Below, piece after piece: positions 43,748 to 53,162 of a stretch of 63,512 nt of DNA. Position numbers and translations under genes: made by a program. The stretch spans positions 1 through 63,512 of the forward strand of contig JAFAGO010000044.1 in the NCBI GenBank assembly GCA_023422635.1, written 5' to 3'. This DNA is from Bacteroidota bacterium. Its GTDB lineage: Bacteria > Bacteroidota > Bacteroidia > Flavobacteriales > Weeksellaceae. The notes beneath the pieces are model-generated. The model had not been told where the DNA came from. It ran no database searches and was given only the letters and a program-made list of their open reading frames with translations. The stretch's first letter is position 1. Each line of letters opens with the position of its first letter.

Positions 43748-45415
43748 TTAATTTGCGACTTCTGCGCGCATTTCTTTTCCTTTAAATTTCATGTGAGGAA
43801 GACTGCTCAAAATTTCATTTTTATAGTCTTTTTCTACTTCGAAGAAAGTAAACTTGTCTAAAATTTCGATATCCCCAATATCTGCACGTCTTTTCGATTT
43901 TGCAGTAGCTTTATTGATGATGTCGAGCATATCTACTTTTTTCAAGCTATCACGTTTACCAAGATTGAAGAAAAAGCGAATCATATTTTCTTTTTTACGA
44001 CGTGGTTTTCCACCGCGATCACGATCGCGATCTCTTCCTCGATCTTCGCGTCTACGATCTCTTCTGCTTGAAGGAAGATCCGATTCTCTGGAAAGTTTTT
44101 GTTGAGAAAGATCATCTTTATCTTTATAATAATCTGCCAAATCTTTCAATTGAAACTGCAAAAGCTGACGTACCAATTCTTCTTTCGTAAAATTTGAAAG
44201 ATCAGGAATTAAGCTTTCATCAAATTCAAAAAGATCTTCATGCTCTGTAAATAGTTTTTCGAAAACACCACCTACTTGCGCTTTAAGAATATCTTTCCCT
44301 TTTGGAATTTGTTTTTCCCCAATTTCAATTTTGGTTTGGGATTTTATTTGCTTTAATTTTCTGGTTTCGTCTGGTTTAATTAACGACATCGAAATTCCAT
44401 CTTTGCCAGCACGTCCTGTTCTACCACTTCTGTGTACAAAAACTTCAGGATCATCTGGAAGTGAAAAATGCATTACGTGAGTTAGTGAATCCACATCTAA
44501 ACCTCTTGCTGCAACGTCGGTTGCTACCAAGATATCAATGTTTTTCAAACGGAATTTTTTCATTACCGTATCACGTTGCGCTTGAGATAAATCGCCGTGA
44601 AGCGCGTCTGCAGCATAACCATTTTGCATTAAGAAATCCGCAACATCTTGAGTTTCCATTTTGGTTCTACAAAATATAATGGAATACTGATTGGGGTTAG
44701 CATCGATTAAACGCTTTAAAGCTTCTTTTTTCTGGCGGTAACCTACCACATAATATTCGTGAGAAATATTTTTCTTCACAGCATTAATGGATCCCACAGA
44801 AATTTTGTGGGGTTCGGTAAGGTAATTTTTAGAAATTCTTTCCACTTCCCTGTTCATGGTAGCTGAAAAAAGGAAAGTTTGTTTTTCGTTAGGTGTTTCG
44901 CTTAAAATGGTTTCCAAATCATCTTTAAAACCCATCGAAAGCATTTCGTCGGCTTCATCTAAAACCAACCACTGAATTTCCGAAAAATCAAGTGCTTTTC
45001 TATTAATTAAATCAATAACACGCCCAGGAGTTCCCACAATAATTTGTGGTTTCTCTCTTAAAGAACGTATTTGTTCTGTAATACTGCTTCCCCCGTAAAC
45101 TGCTGTAGATTTAAGGTTCGGCATATATTTCGTGTAGTTTTTGATGTCTTTGGTAATCTGAAGGCAAAGTTCACGAGTTGGGCAAAGCACTAAAAACTGG
45201 ATTTTACGACTATTGTCGTCTATCATATCCAGAATCGGAAGCGAAAATGCTGCTGTTTTGCCGGTTCCCGTTGCCGCAAGTGCGATAAGATCGCGTGTAT
45301 CCGAAAGGATAAAAGGAATCGTCTGTTTCTGGATTTCGGTCGGCTGTTCGTAGCCGAGGTCGCCAATAGCCTTGAGCAAGTCAGGACTTAAATTGGACTC
45401 CGTAAATAAATTCAT
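43748..45415 (-). CDS. DEAD-box RNA helicase with C-terminal DbpA-type RNA-binding domain
   Basis: This 555-aa helicase carries Walker A AATGTGKT, VLDEADEMLSMGF, SAT and HRSGRTGRAG. A helical segment is followed by a highly charged linker of Arg/Asp repeats (about residues 455-480, RRDRRREDRGRDRDRDRG) and a DbpA/CsdA-type RRM-like domain (MIRFFFNLGKRDSLKKVDMLDII ... GDIEILDKFTFFEV). This layout fits DeaD/CsdA and DbpA relatives, which act in ribosome assembly and cold adaptation. It has its own promoter element at 45444-45451. Confidence 0.93.
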   Translation of the reverse strand: MNLFTESNLSPDLLKAIGDLGYEQPTEIQKQTIPFILSDTRDLIALAATGTGKTAAFSLPILDMIDDNSRKIQFLVLCPTRELCLQITKDIKNYTKYMPNLKSTAVYGGSSITEQIRSLREKPQIIVGTPGRVIDLINRKALDFSEIQWLVLDEADEMLSMGFKDDLETILSETPNEKQTFLFSATMNREVERISKNYLTEPHKISVGSINAVKKNISHEYYVVGYRQKKEALKRLIDANPNQYSIIFCRTKMETQDVADFLMQNGYAADALHGDLSQAQRDTVMKKFRLKNIDILVATDVAARGLDVDSLTHVMHFSLPDDPEVFVHRSGRTGRAGKDGISMSLIKPDETRKLKQIKSQTKIEIGEKQIPKGKDILKAQVGGVFEKLFTEHEDLFEFDESLIPDLSNFTKEELVRQLLQFQLKDLADYYKDKDDLSQQKLSRESDLPSSRRDRRREDRGRDRDRDRGGKPRRKKENMIRFFFNLGKRDSLKKVDMLDIINKATAKSKRRADIGDIEILDKFTFFEVEKDYKNEILSSLPHMKFKGKEMRAEVAN

Positions 45416-45443
45416 GTAAAAGATCGTCTAATATTTCAAGTTG

Positions 45444-45451
45444 CAAAGATA
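45444..45451 (-). promoter_or_regulatory. TAnnTTTG promoter element of the DbpA-domain helicase gene
   Basis: The minus strand reads TATCTTTG at 45451-45444, 28 bp before the ATG. Confidence 0.6.
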
Positions 45452-45560
45452 CGTTTTTTTAATGAATAATAAAAAATTAATAAAAAAATATATGAAAAAC
45501 TGCAAATTCTTTAATCGAAACAGGAAGCAAAACGGTGTTAGAAATTTGATTTTTAAACTT

Positions 45561-45568
45561 TATCTTTG
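45561..45568 (+). promoter_or_regulatory. TAnnTTTG promoter element that decides the DUF2461 start
   Basis: TATCTTTG ends only 1 bp before the ATG at 45570, so transcription would begin downstream of that ATG. The next in-frame ATG (45588) is therefore the likelier start. Confidence 0.6.
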
Positions 45569-45587
45569 AATGAAAATCAGATACCAA

Positions 45588-46247
45588 ATGAAATCTTCCA
45601 CGCTATACTTCCTTCAACAGCTTGAAAAAAACAACAATCGTCCCTGGTTCAATGAACATAAAAATTGGTATACAGAAGCACATGAGGATGTGATTTCTTT
45701 TGTGGAAGAACTCATTTCAGAAATTTCAAAATTCGATCAAGATATTGAAAAAGTTGATGCTAAAAAATCGCTTTTTCGTATCTACCGAGATACTCGATTT
45801 TCGTTGAACAAACAACCTTACAAAACCAATTTCGGAGCAACTTTACGATTCGGCAAAACCTCTAAAAAAGCAGGTTATTATTTACATATTGAACCCGGAA
45901 AGTCTTTTATTGGTGGAGGATTGTACATGCCCGACAGCGAAAATTTAAAGAGAATTCGAAAAGAAATAACAACAGAAAAAGAAACATTTATTGGGATATT
46001 GGAAAATTCAAACTTTAGAAATTATTTTCGTGGTTTGAGTGTGGAAGGAAAACTGAAAAGAGTGCCCAATGGTTTTGATAAAGAAGATCCAATGGCTGAA
46101 TACCTAAAACTGAAGCATTTTATTGTTTCTCATCCCGTTTCAGATGAAGCTTTGTTGGATTCTAACGCTGCAAAAAATTTCGCAGAAATCTATAGATCTA
46201 TCCAACCTCTTAATCGTTTTTTAAACAATGCTTTAATAGTCGATTAA
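45588..46247 (+). CDS. DUF2461 domain-containing protein
   Basis: With the ATG at 45588 the protein has 219 aa and starts MKSSTLYFLQQLEKNNNRPWF, as DUF2461 members do. The ATG at 45570 would add six residues but overlaps the promoter. Family motifs include NNNRPWFNEHKNWY, SLFRIYRDTRFS, KQPYKTNFGA and GYYLHIEPGKSFIGGGLYMP. Function is not established. It is transcribed alone and followed by a terminator. Confidence 0.88.
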   Translation: MKSSTLYFLQQLEKNNNRPWFNEHKNWYTEAHEDVISFVEELISEISKFDQDIEKVDAKKSLFRIYRDTRFSLNKQPYKTNFGATLRFGKTSKKAGYYLHIEPGKSFIGGGLYMPDSENLKRIRKEITTEKETFIGILENSNFRNYFRGLSVEGKLKRVPNGFDKEDPMAEYLKLKHFIVSHPVSDEALLDSNAAKNFAEIYRSIQPLNRFLNNALIVD

Positions 46248-46273
46248 CGCAATCATTTTAAATCAATAAAAAA

Positions 46274-46292
46274 ACCTCCTAAAAAAGGAGGT
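46274..46292. terminator. Bidirectional terminator between the DUF2461 and TlpA-like genes
   Basis: ACCTCCT (46274-46280) and AGGAGGT (46286-46292) flank a 5-nt A loop; A/T runs lie on both sides. Confidence 0.85.
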
Positions 46293-46301
46293 TAAATAAA
46301 A

Positions 46302-46820
46302 TTATTTTGAAAGCAAATGATCAATTGTTTGCTGAATTTCTGGATCATCAGGACTAATTGCGTAGTATTTTGCGATTTTTCCAGTTTGATCGATTACCAT
46401 AAAACGCGGAATCCAATTTAAATCGATTTCATTGTTGAACGCATTTTTCCAACCTTCATCAAACCAATAATTATTTTTGCCTGTGATCTCATATTTCTCC
46501 AAACCTCTTTTCCATTGCTCCTGCGAACGATCTAAAGAGAAGTAAACGAAATCAACATTTTCATTTTTTGCTTTTAATTCTTTAGCTTTTGGCAAAGCCA
46601 AAATACAGTCTTGGCACCAACTCGCCCAAAAATCAATAATCAAAATTTTACCTTTATGTTGTTCTAACACTTTGGAAATCGGAAGTTTTTGTCCATCTAA
46701 ACTGGTAATATTTTGTGCAAGCGCTTTTTTCGAAAATTCAGTTTTATTAACTGCCGGCGCTTTCTGTGCGAAACCTAAAGTTGAGAAGAGAATACTTCCC
46801 GCAATCAGTACATTTTTCAT
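46302..46820 (-). CDS. TlpA/ResA-like periplasmic thioredoxin
   Basis: The ATG at 46820 gives 172 aa and places a signal peptide (MKNVLIAGSILFSTLGFAQ) at the N-terminus; a frame from 46838 would bury it behind six charged residues. The thioredoxin fold has WASWCQDC as its redox motif and a cis-Pro in LNWIPRFMVID. Such proteins keep cytochrome or other secreted cysteines reduced. The partner is unknown. It stands alone. Confidence 0.88.
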   Translation of the reverse strand: MKNVLIAGSILFSTLGFAQKAPAVNKTEFSKKALAQNITSLDGQKLPISKVLEQHKGKILIIDFWASWCQDCILALPKAKELKAKNENVDFVYFSLDRSQEQWKRGLEKYEITGKNNYWFDEGWKNAFNNEIDLNWIPRFMVIDQTGKIAKYYAISPDDPEIQQTIDHLLSK

Positions 46821-47315
46821 TTCTTTTTCTCTATTCAAATTATTACAAAGGAACTACAAAATTTACATTTTCAAACTAGAACGTTTATTTTTCGAGTTAA
46901 TTACTTCTTACTTAACTTCTCTTTTTTTCGTGATAAAATTTTATAATTCCAGGATTTTTCTTTTGCCAAATGTATACCAATATCTTTTTATAACAGCGAA
47001 AATTATGAAAAACAAAGGATTTATTATTTCAGGATAAAATAACAATAAATTAATTATCAATACGTTACAAACAAAATTAAAACATTTTGCAATTCATTGA
47101 AAATGTAAAGAATCTTCATTGAAATTATCAATTCTTTAAAAGATAGCACACAATGATTTGAAAACGAAAACTTAATTTTAACATTTTATTAACAAAAAAG
47201 ACTATATTTGCTTTCGGAAAAAACTAAACAATTCAAAAATACCGCCTATCGAACTGATTTCTACTCCATTACACGTTTTTAAAAAAATATATCTGAATCT
47301 GAATTTTACAAAACA
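46821..47315. other. Long non-coding AT-rich region with a putative flippase promoter
   Basis: The 495 bp hold no convincing gene. TATATTTG (47203-47210) is a likely promoter for the flippase gene and implies a leader of about 100 nt. A 10-codon frame at 47004-47036 is too short to call. A low-complexity A/T composition dominates. Confidence 0.5.
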
Positions 47316-48794
47316 ATGAGTGTTGTAGCGAGGCAAGGTTTTAAATATTCCATTGTGGGATATCTCGGTTTTTTACTGGGTACTTTTTCAGCAATTTTTA
47401 TTTTTCCTTTCGATTACGAATTTTACGGAAAATTGCGTTACGTACTCGCAACCGCAGAAATGATCGTTCCTGTGGTGGTTTTCGGAATATCTTTTTCGAA
47501 TGTAAAATTTTTCAACCAAGCTGCACAAGAAGGAAAACAGCATAATTTATTAAGCGTATCACTGCTCATTGTAGCTTTGAATTTCTTAGTGTTCACCGGC
47601 GCTTATTTCTTATTAAATTTCTTATTCCCTGAATTAGAACAATTAGAAATCTGGAAAATGAAGCGTTTGATTTTTCCATTGATTTTTGTTTTAGCGTTAA
47701 GTACGGTTTTCAATAAGTTTTTATCCAACTATAAAAGAATTGTTGTTCCCAATATTTTTGAAAATTTACTGCCGAAAATTGCAAATCTGGGTGCTTTTTG
47801 TCTATTTTCCTTCATCCATATTCCAGAAAAAGGCGCCTATTTATTCTTTATCACCGTGTTTTTCTTGGGCTTATTGGGCTATGCTTTTTATACCAATAAA
47901 TTAGAAAAAGTTAAGCCCGATTTCAGTACCAATTTCTTCAAAAAAAATCAACTTTGGAAAGAAATAGTAAGCTATAGTTTTTACGGTTTTTTAGGAAATA
48001 TTGGTAATTTTATAGCTATGCGAATTGATAATGTGATGATTGGCGAGTTTCTTAATTTTGAAAAAAACGGCGTTTACAGCACGCTTTTGGCCATTATTTC
48101 GCTGATCAGCATTCCTTCGATGGGATTGTACAATATTTCGGCGCCCATAATTAATAAAAATTTGGAAGATGGCGATTTTGTTGAATTGGATCGCATCCAT
48201 AAAAAATCCTCTTTCACCTTATTTTTCGTAGGTTTAGTATTGCTTTCGTGCGTTTTAGTTGGCTTTCCTTATCTTTCGGATTTCATTAAAAATGGTGAAC
48301 TTTTAAAGGAATCTGAACCCGTACTTTGGATTCTTGGGTTTGCGATGCTTTTTGATTTGGCCACAGGTTTTAACGGACACATTATTTCGCTTTCCAAATA
48401 TTACCGATTTAATATTGTAATCATGCTTTTTTTAGCGTGTACCACGATTGGTTTGAACTTTTACTTTCTAAAATTCACTAACCTCGATTTATTAGGAATT
48501 GCGATTGCGTATGCGGTTTCGCTCACGCTTTTTAACTTTGCAAAAATTATTTTCAACTACTGGAAATTTGATGTTTTCCCGCTCACTATTGAAATGATGT
48601 ACGCATTAATTATCGGAACTTTAGCGATAACAGTTGCTATTATTTTACCTGATTTTTCGAGCAGTATTTTGAATTTGCTCTACAAACCTGCTTTGGTTTT
48701 GGTTTTCTTTTTCGTAGGAAATTATTTCTTAAAACTCTTCCCGATCGAGGATTATATTAATAAAGATTTCTTCAGAAGTATAGTAAAATTTTAA
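47316..48794 (+). CDS. Polysaccharide/lipopolysaccharide flippase (Wzx/MATE-like)
   Basis: This 492-aa protein has about 12-14 membrane helices of the MVF/Wzx type, with FKYSIVGYLGFLLGTFSAIF at the start and SFYGFLGNIGNFIAMRIDNVMIGEFL at the start of the second half. Such proteins move lipid-linked sugar units across the inner membrane. It is near a methyltransferase and two glycosyltransferases, as in a small surface-glycan cluster. It converges with the methyltransferase gene, overlapping by 4 bp. Confidence 0.88.
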   Translation: MSVVARQGFKYSIVGYLGFLLGTFSAIFIFPFDYEFYGKLRYVLATAEMIVPVVVFGISFSNVKFFNQAAQEGKQHNLLSVSLLIVALNFLVFTGAYFLLNFLFPELEQLEIWKMKRLIFPLIFVLALSTVFNKFLSNYKRIVVPNIFENLLPKIANLGAFCLFSFIHIPEKGAYLFFITVFFLGLLGYAFYTNKLEKVKPDFSTNFFKKNQLWKEIVSYSFYGFLGNIGNFIAMRIDNVMIGEFLNFEKNGVYSTLLAIISLISIPSMGLYNISAPIINKNLEDGDFVELDRIHKKSSFTLFFVGLVLLSCVLVGFPYLSDFIKNGELLKESEPVLWILGFAMLFDLATGFNGHIISLSKYYRFNIVIMLFLACTTIGLNFYFLKFTNLDLLGIAIAYAVSLTLFNFAKIIFNYWKFDVFPLTIEMMYALIIGTLAITVAIILPDFSSSILNLLYKPALVLVFFFVGNYFLKLFPIEDYINKDFFRSIVKF

Positions 48795-49717
48795 ATTTCC
48801 TTTTTGCGCAAAATCACCACAACTTGATCGCCTTTCTTCCCGTGATTCAATTCTTGAGCTTTGGTGTTAAAATTTTGTATTTCTGACTTTGAAAAAATAG
48901 AATTTGAGGTTTGATAAGATTGTCCACGTTCATATTTCTCGCTTCCGGTAAACTGAAATTTGTAACTATCGCAATAATAATCTTCAACTAGGAAATGATG
49001 TTTTTCTGCAAGAATTTCAAACGCTTTGTGCGTAAACAACTGAAAATGTCGTGGCGCATCCCACTGAACCCAATTTTCACGATAATGTTGGTAAGCATAA
49101 GAATCTTTTACAGGAACACGAATCATCAAAAAACCGTTTTCAGATAGGAGTTCATACGATTTTTCTAACGTTTCATGTACATCATCAACATGTTCAAAAA
49201 CATGATTAAAAGTAATGCAATCGAAACTTCCTTGCACTTCCGAAAGTCTCTTTTTATAGATTGGAAACGGATGTAATTGTTCTTTCAAAGCAAACGGTTC
49301 AATGCCCATTCCGTTTTTAAAACCAAGCTGAAAAATACTTGTAAGAAATTTTCCTTCACCGCAACCTACATCTAAAATTCGAAATGATTTTTTTGGTTTC
49401 GTTTTTAAAAATGCTTCTAATGCCAAATTGGGAATTTTAATCCTCAATTTTTGAAAAACAAATTCCGGAAAGCGATAATAAAAGATCAAATCTCGAACAC
49501 GATTCACCCACTTTTCTGAAAATGTTTGATGAGAATTTAAACTGTAATAATGCGGCGGATAAAACGCGGACATATCGGTGGGAATATCACGAATTTGCAT
49601 CGTACCGCAATTGGGACATTCATCATAGCAGAATTTTTCGGTTCCGTTAAACATTTTATCATTCACTAAAAAGCTTCGCGCATCAACCGATTCAAAGCCG
49701 CAAATTCTGCAAATCAT
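48791..49717 (-). CDS. Class I SAM-dependent methyltransferase with N-terminal zinc knuckle
   Basis: This 308-aa protein begins with CRICGF and CPNCGTMQ, a four-cysteine zinc site. A Rossmann methyltransferase domain (Methyltransf_11/23 type) follows with ILDVGCGEGKFL, FDCITFNHVFEHVDD and ENGFLMIRVP. This combination is common in sugar or cell-wall glycan methyltransferases of polysaccharide clusters. The substrate is unknown. Neighbours are a flippase and a glycosyltransferase. Confidence 0.88.
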   Translation of the reverse strand: MICRICGFESVDARSFLVNDKMFNGTEKFCYDECPNCGTMQIRDIPTDMSAFYPPHYYSLNSHQTFSEKWVNRVRDLIFYYRFPEFVFQKLRIKIPNLALEAFLKTKPKKSFRILDVGCGEGKFLTSIFQLGFKNGMGIEPFALKEQLHPFPIYKKRLSEVQGSFDCITFNHVFEHVDDVHETLEKSYELLSENGFLMIRVPVKDSYAYQHYRENWVQWDAPRHFQLFTHKAFEILAEKHHFLVEDYYCDSYKFQFTGSEKYERGQSYQTSNSIFSKSEIQNFNTKAQELNHGKKGDQVVVILRKKEI

Positions 49718-49747
49718 AATGGGTTTTTATGGATGGCAAAATTACTT

Positions 49748-49755
49748 TATTTTTG
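49748..49755 (+). promoter_or_regulatory. TAnnTTTG promoter element that decides the start of the 49763 glycosyltransferase
   Basis: TATTTTTG ends 7 bp before the ATG at 49763. The upstream in-frame ATG at 49733 lies before the promoter and is therefore unlikely to be used. Confidence 0.6.
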
Positions 49756-49762
49756 TACATCT

Positions 49763-50617
49763 ATGACAAAAAAAATAGCCGCGATTATCGTAACCTTTAA
49801 TGGTGAAAAATGGATCCGAAAATGCTTAACTTCCTTGCTTGAAGGCAGTTTGGTTCCCGATATTTTTGTGTTGGATAATCAAAGCACAGATGCAACGGTT
49901 TCTATCCTTCGCGAGTTTCCTGTACAATTTGAAATTTCGGATCACAACTCCGGTTTTGGCTTTGCGAACAACATTCTGCTAACAAAAACTTTACAGCAAG
50001 ATTACGATTACTTTTTTTTGGTAAATCAAGATGTTTACGTTGAAAAAGAAACGGTACAACAACTAATTGAATTCGCTGAAGATCATCAAGAAGCCGGAAT
50101 TATCGCACCCATTCAATTTGATGAAAGTGGAAAAAATGTTGATGTGAATTTCGCTGACTACCTTCAAAAATCAACAGATAAGGGAAAATATTTTGAGACA
50201 ACTTTTGTGAATGCTGCCGCTTGGATGCTGCCGAAAAAATGTATTAAAAAAGTAGGAATTTTTAGTCCACATTTTCGCCATTACGGTGAAGATCGAAACT
50301 ATGCAGAACGAACGTTATTTCATCAATTTAAAATTTTGGTTCCGAAAGAAATTCGGGTTATTCACGATCGTGAACAAAAAATGAGTTTAGAAAAAGCCAT
50401 TAAGTTGGCTAAAATAAAACTTCTAACCATTTTTTTAAATCCAAATTTCACTCAAAAACAAAGCATTATGATGGGTTTTACAAACGCTTTAGGAATTTCA
50501 AAATACATTCTTAAAAAACATCAAAGTGTACGAGCTTTTCCGATTTTAATGGAAAAATATCTTCAACTTTTGAAAAAGAAAAATTTTTGGGAGAACGAGA
50601 AAGCGAAAATGAAATAA
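49763..50617 (+). CDS. Glycosyltransferase family 2
   Basis: With the ATG at 49763 the protein has 284 aa and starts MTKKIAAIIVTFNGEKWI, the GT-A opening. It has DNQSTDATV, the metal site FLVNQDVYV (a DxD variant), an acceptor motif FSPHFRHYGEDRNYAER and a basic C-terminal tail. It resembles rhamnosyl/N-acetylglucosaminyl transferases of surface-glycan synthesis. The promoter position excludes the ten upstream codons. The next gene is convergent, 12 bp away. Confidence 0.88.
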   Translation: MTKKIAAIIVTFNGEKWIRKCLTSLLEGSLVPDIFVLDNQSTDATVSILREFPVQFEISDHNSGFGFANNILLTKTLQQDYDYFFLVNQDVYVEKETVQQLIEFAEDHQEAGIIAPIQFDESGKNVDVNFADYLQKSTDKGKYFETTFVNAAAWMLPKKCIKKVGIFSPHFRHYGEDRNYAERTLFHQFKILVPKEIRVIHDREQKMSLEKAIKLAKIKLLTIFLNPNFTQKQSIMMGFTNALGISKYILKKHQSVRAFPILMEKYLQLLKKKNFWENEKAKMK

Positions 50618-50629
50618 AACGAAAAGAAT

Positions 50630-52258
50630 TTACTCTTGATACACTTGTACACCGTCGATCCAAGTTTCCAGAACTTTTGTATGGAGAATTTCTTCTTCGG
50701 AAACCCTCATTAAATCTTGGTTAAGAATCACAAAATCAGCAGATTTTCCTTTTTCTAAACTTCCTTTTTTTTGCTCATCGAAACTCGCTTTTGCTGCCCA
50801 AATCGTCATTCCTCTCAAGGTTTGTTCCCGCGTTAACGCATTTTCTTTTTGAAATCCTTTTTCAGGAAAACCATTCGAATCCTTTCTGGCAACTGCAGCG
50901 TAAAAGGTTTTAATTGGATTAATTTCTTCCACAGGAAAATCCGTTCCCAAAGGCAACCATCCATTTTCGTTCAACAATTCTTCGTATGCGTACGCGTGCT
51001 GCAAACGTTCTTTACCCAAACGCGATTCCGCCCAATGCATATCGGAAGTGGCATGCGTTGGCTGAACCGAAGGGATCACCGAAAATTCGCTAAAATATTT
51101 GTAATCGTTTGGATCTACAATTTGTGCATGTTCTATACGCCACCTTCTGTCATTTTTACCCTTCAAAACTTCGCCGTAAATTTTTAAAATTGTTCGGTTC
51201 GCCGAATCTCCGATTGCATGCGTTGCCATTTGCAAATTGCTTTTGAGCAAACGTTGGGCAATTTCTTTAAAATGATTCGGATTGCTGAGCAGAAAACCTT
51301 TCCAATCTTTTTTATCAGAATAATCCTTTAAAAGGCAAGCTCCACGCGAACCAAGTGCACCATCAGAAAAAACTTTATAACCACCGAACGTAATATTCCC
51401 CACCGAAAATCGCCCTTTTGAAATCCACTCATCATACGTCTTTGGATTATCATCCAACAACGCAAAAACTTTTAGTTTAAGATCATTTTGAGATTGCGAC
51501 TTTTCTAAAAGAGAAAACATTTCTGGCGTAATACCACAATCGTGAACCGAAGTTAATCCATTTTTAAAAACCGTTTTCTGCAACTTTTTGATGTAAGAAA
51601 GTGCCAATTGTTCATCGATTTCAGGAATATGCTTTTCGACCAATTCCATTGCATTATCAACCAGAATACCTGTCAATTCCCCTTTTTTTATTTCAATTTC
51701 TCCACCGTTTACTTTGGTATTATTTGTAACTCCTGCAAGATCTAATGCTTTTTGATTGGCGACCGCAGCGTGTCCATCGATTCTTTTTAAATAAACAGGA
51801 CGATCGGGAAAAAGCTGATCGAGTTTTTCTTTGTTGGGAAATTCTTTAATTTTCCAGTTGTTTTGATCCCAACTTCTTCCGTACAACCATTCCATTGGCG
51901 CCGTTTTGGAATACTCCTGCATTCTAACCAAAACTTCTTCCCACGATTTTGTTCCCCACAACTCGCATTTCCACGCATCTAATGCAAAACCCGTGAAATG
52001 GCAATGGGCATCGATAAAACCTGGAAACACACTTTTCCCATTCGCATCTTTTTTTTTATTGGACTGGTATTTTTTTAGAATAGATTTTGAAGTTCCCAAT
52101 TCCACAATTTTTCCATTTTGAAGTGCCATTGCTTCCGCAATTTCGAATGCTTGGTTCACCGTATAAATTTTGGCATTATACAGAATAAAATCCACTTTCT
52201 TTTGAGAAAAAAACAAAGAGAACAGAAGTGTAAGAGCAAGGATAAAAATGTTTTTCAT
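50630..52258 (-). CDS. Secreted amidohydrolase, YtcJ-like
   Basis: I choose ATG 52258 (542 aa), which gives a clean signal peptide (MKNIFILALTLLFSLFFSQ); a frame from 52291 adds 11 residues that overlap the upstream gene. The amidohydrolase barrel has the metal motif FPGFIDAHCHFTG, then EHAQIVDP and a terminal TDFPVEEINP. YtcJ-type enzymes hydrolyse amides or N-acyl compounds; the substrate is unknown. The gene begins 2 bp after the stop of the upstream glycosyltransferase gene, so the two are an operon. Confidence 0.88.
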   Translation of the reverse strand: MKNIFILALTLLFSLFFSQKKVDFILYNAKIYTVNQAFEIAEAMALQNGKIVELGTSKSILKKYQSNKKKDANGKSVFPGFIDAHCHFTGFALDAWKCELWGTKSWEEVLVRMQEYSKTAPMEWLYGRSWDQNNWKIKEFPNKEKLDQLFPDRPVYLKRIDGHAAVANQKALDLAGVTNNTKVNGGEIEIKKGELTGILVDNAMELVEKHIPEIDEQLALSYIKKLQKTVFKNGLTSVHDCGITPEMFSLLEKSQSQNDLKLKVFALLDDNPKTYDEWISKGRFSVGNITFGGYKVFSDGALGSRGACLLKDYSDKKDWKGFLLSNPNHFKEIAQRLLKSNLQMATHAIGDSANRTILKIYGEVLKGKNDRRWRIEHAQIVDPNDYKYFSEFSVIPSVQPTHATSDMHWAESRLGKERLQHAYAYEELLNENGWLPLGTDFPVEEINPIKTFYAAVARKDSNGFPEKGFQKENALTREQTLRGMTIWAAKASFDEQKKGSLEKGKSADFVILNQDLMRVSEEEILHTKVLETWIDGVQVYQE

Positions 52259-52260
52259 TT

Positions 52261-53151
52261 TTAGAAGATTTTGTGAAGCATTTCTTTCCACCGAAGTTTG
52301 CGGATAAAAGCAATTTCTTCTTTTGTTAAAGATCTTTCTTGAGTTTGCGAAAAGAATGATTTCATGATGGTACGAAATTCATAAAAAGAATGATCTTTCA
52401 TCGCCACCTTCATTGCAGAAATTAGTGTTAATGGAGTGTTGAGGCCAATATTATAAAAATACGCACCCAGTTTTTCAGCTTTCTGATTTTTATATTTATA
52501 CGCAGTTGGGCGAATGTGTTTAACCCAGAGATTTTTGATGGTAACTACTTCATAACCATGCATTTTCGCTAACATAGAATCGATATTATCCCAACCTAAA
52601 ACTGGACGTAAACCATTCATCGCTAGAAAACATTCTTTGCGATACGACTTGATGGGACCGCGAACATGCTGCGGAGATGAGATATTTTCAAATTTCCATT
52701 TTGATTTTTCTTCATCAAAATCAAAGGCAAGCGAATAATCCAAAACCGATTTTTTAATGCGAACCAATCCTGAAACCATTCCTGCTTTTGGGTTCTCCTG
52801 ATACACTTTTGCTACTTCTTCAAGGTAATTCTCTGGGAAAATTACATCTGCATCAAATTTGCAAATGATATCGAAGGACTCCAAACTTTGCAACTCCAAA
52901 CCTTTATTGAAAGTACGCACCACTTTTGCACCAGGTTCGTGTTCGGATTCTGCCAGATTATAAATAATAAAAGGCGACTGCGAAAGTGGTTCTGTAACAA
53001 ACATTTCGGCTTTTCGTTGCGTTTTGTCGGTAGAACCATCGTTTACCACCACCACTTTGAAATCCTTGTAGGTTTGATTTTCCAAAGATTTCAAGCAATA
53101 CAAAATATTCTTTTCTTCGTTGTGTGCGGGAATGATAATGAGGAATTTCAT
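52261..53151 (-). CDS. Glycosyltransferase family 2 (polA downstream gene)
   Basis: The ATG 53151 gives 296 aa starting MKFLIIIPAHNEEKNILYCL; ten upstream codons to 53181 overlap polA and look non-native. Motifs are VVVNDGSTDKT, FDADVIFPENYL (metal-binding DAD) and the WDNIDSMLAKMHG acceptor region. It starts 11 bp after the polA stop and precedes the amidohydrolase, so polA, this gene and the amidohydrolase are probably co-transcribed. The acceptor is unknown. Confidence 0.88.
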   Translation of the reverse strand: MKFLIIIPAHNEEKNILYCLKSLENQTYKDFKVVVVNDGSTDKTQRKAEMFVTEPLSQSPFIIYNLAESEHEPGAKVVRTFNKGLELQSLESFDIICKFDADVIFPENYLEEVAKVYQENPKAGMVSGLVRIKKSVLDYSLAFDFDEEKSKWKFENISSPQHVRGPIKSYRKECFLAMNGLRPVLGWDNIDSMLAKMHGYEVVTIKNLWVKHIRPTAYKYKNQKAEKLGAYFYNIGLNTPLTLISAMKVAMKDHSFYEFRTIMKSFFSQTQERSLTKEEIAFIRKLRWKEMLHKIF

Positions 53152-53162
53152 GATCTCCAAAT

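Noticed and set aside
46672..47037. 121-codon plus-strand open frame
   Set aside because: Half of it is antisense to the TlpA-like gene and the rest is AT-rich non-coding sequence without a ribosome site or family match.
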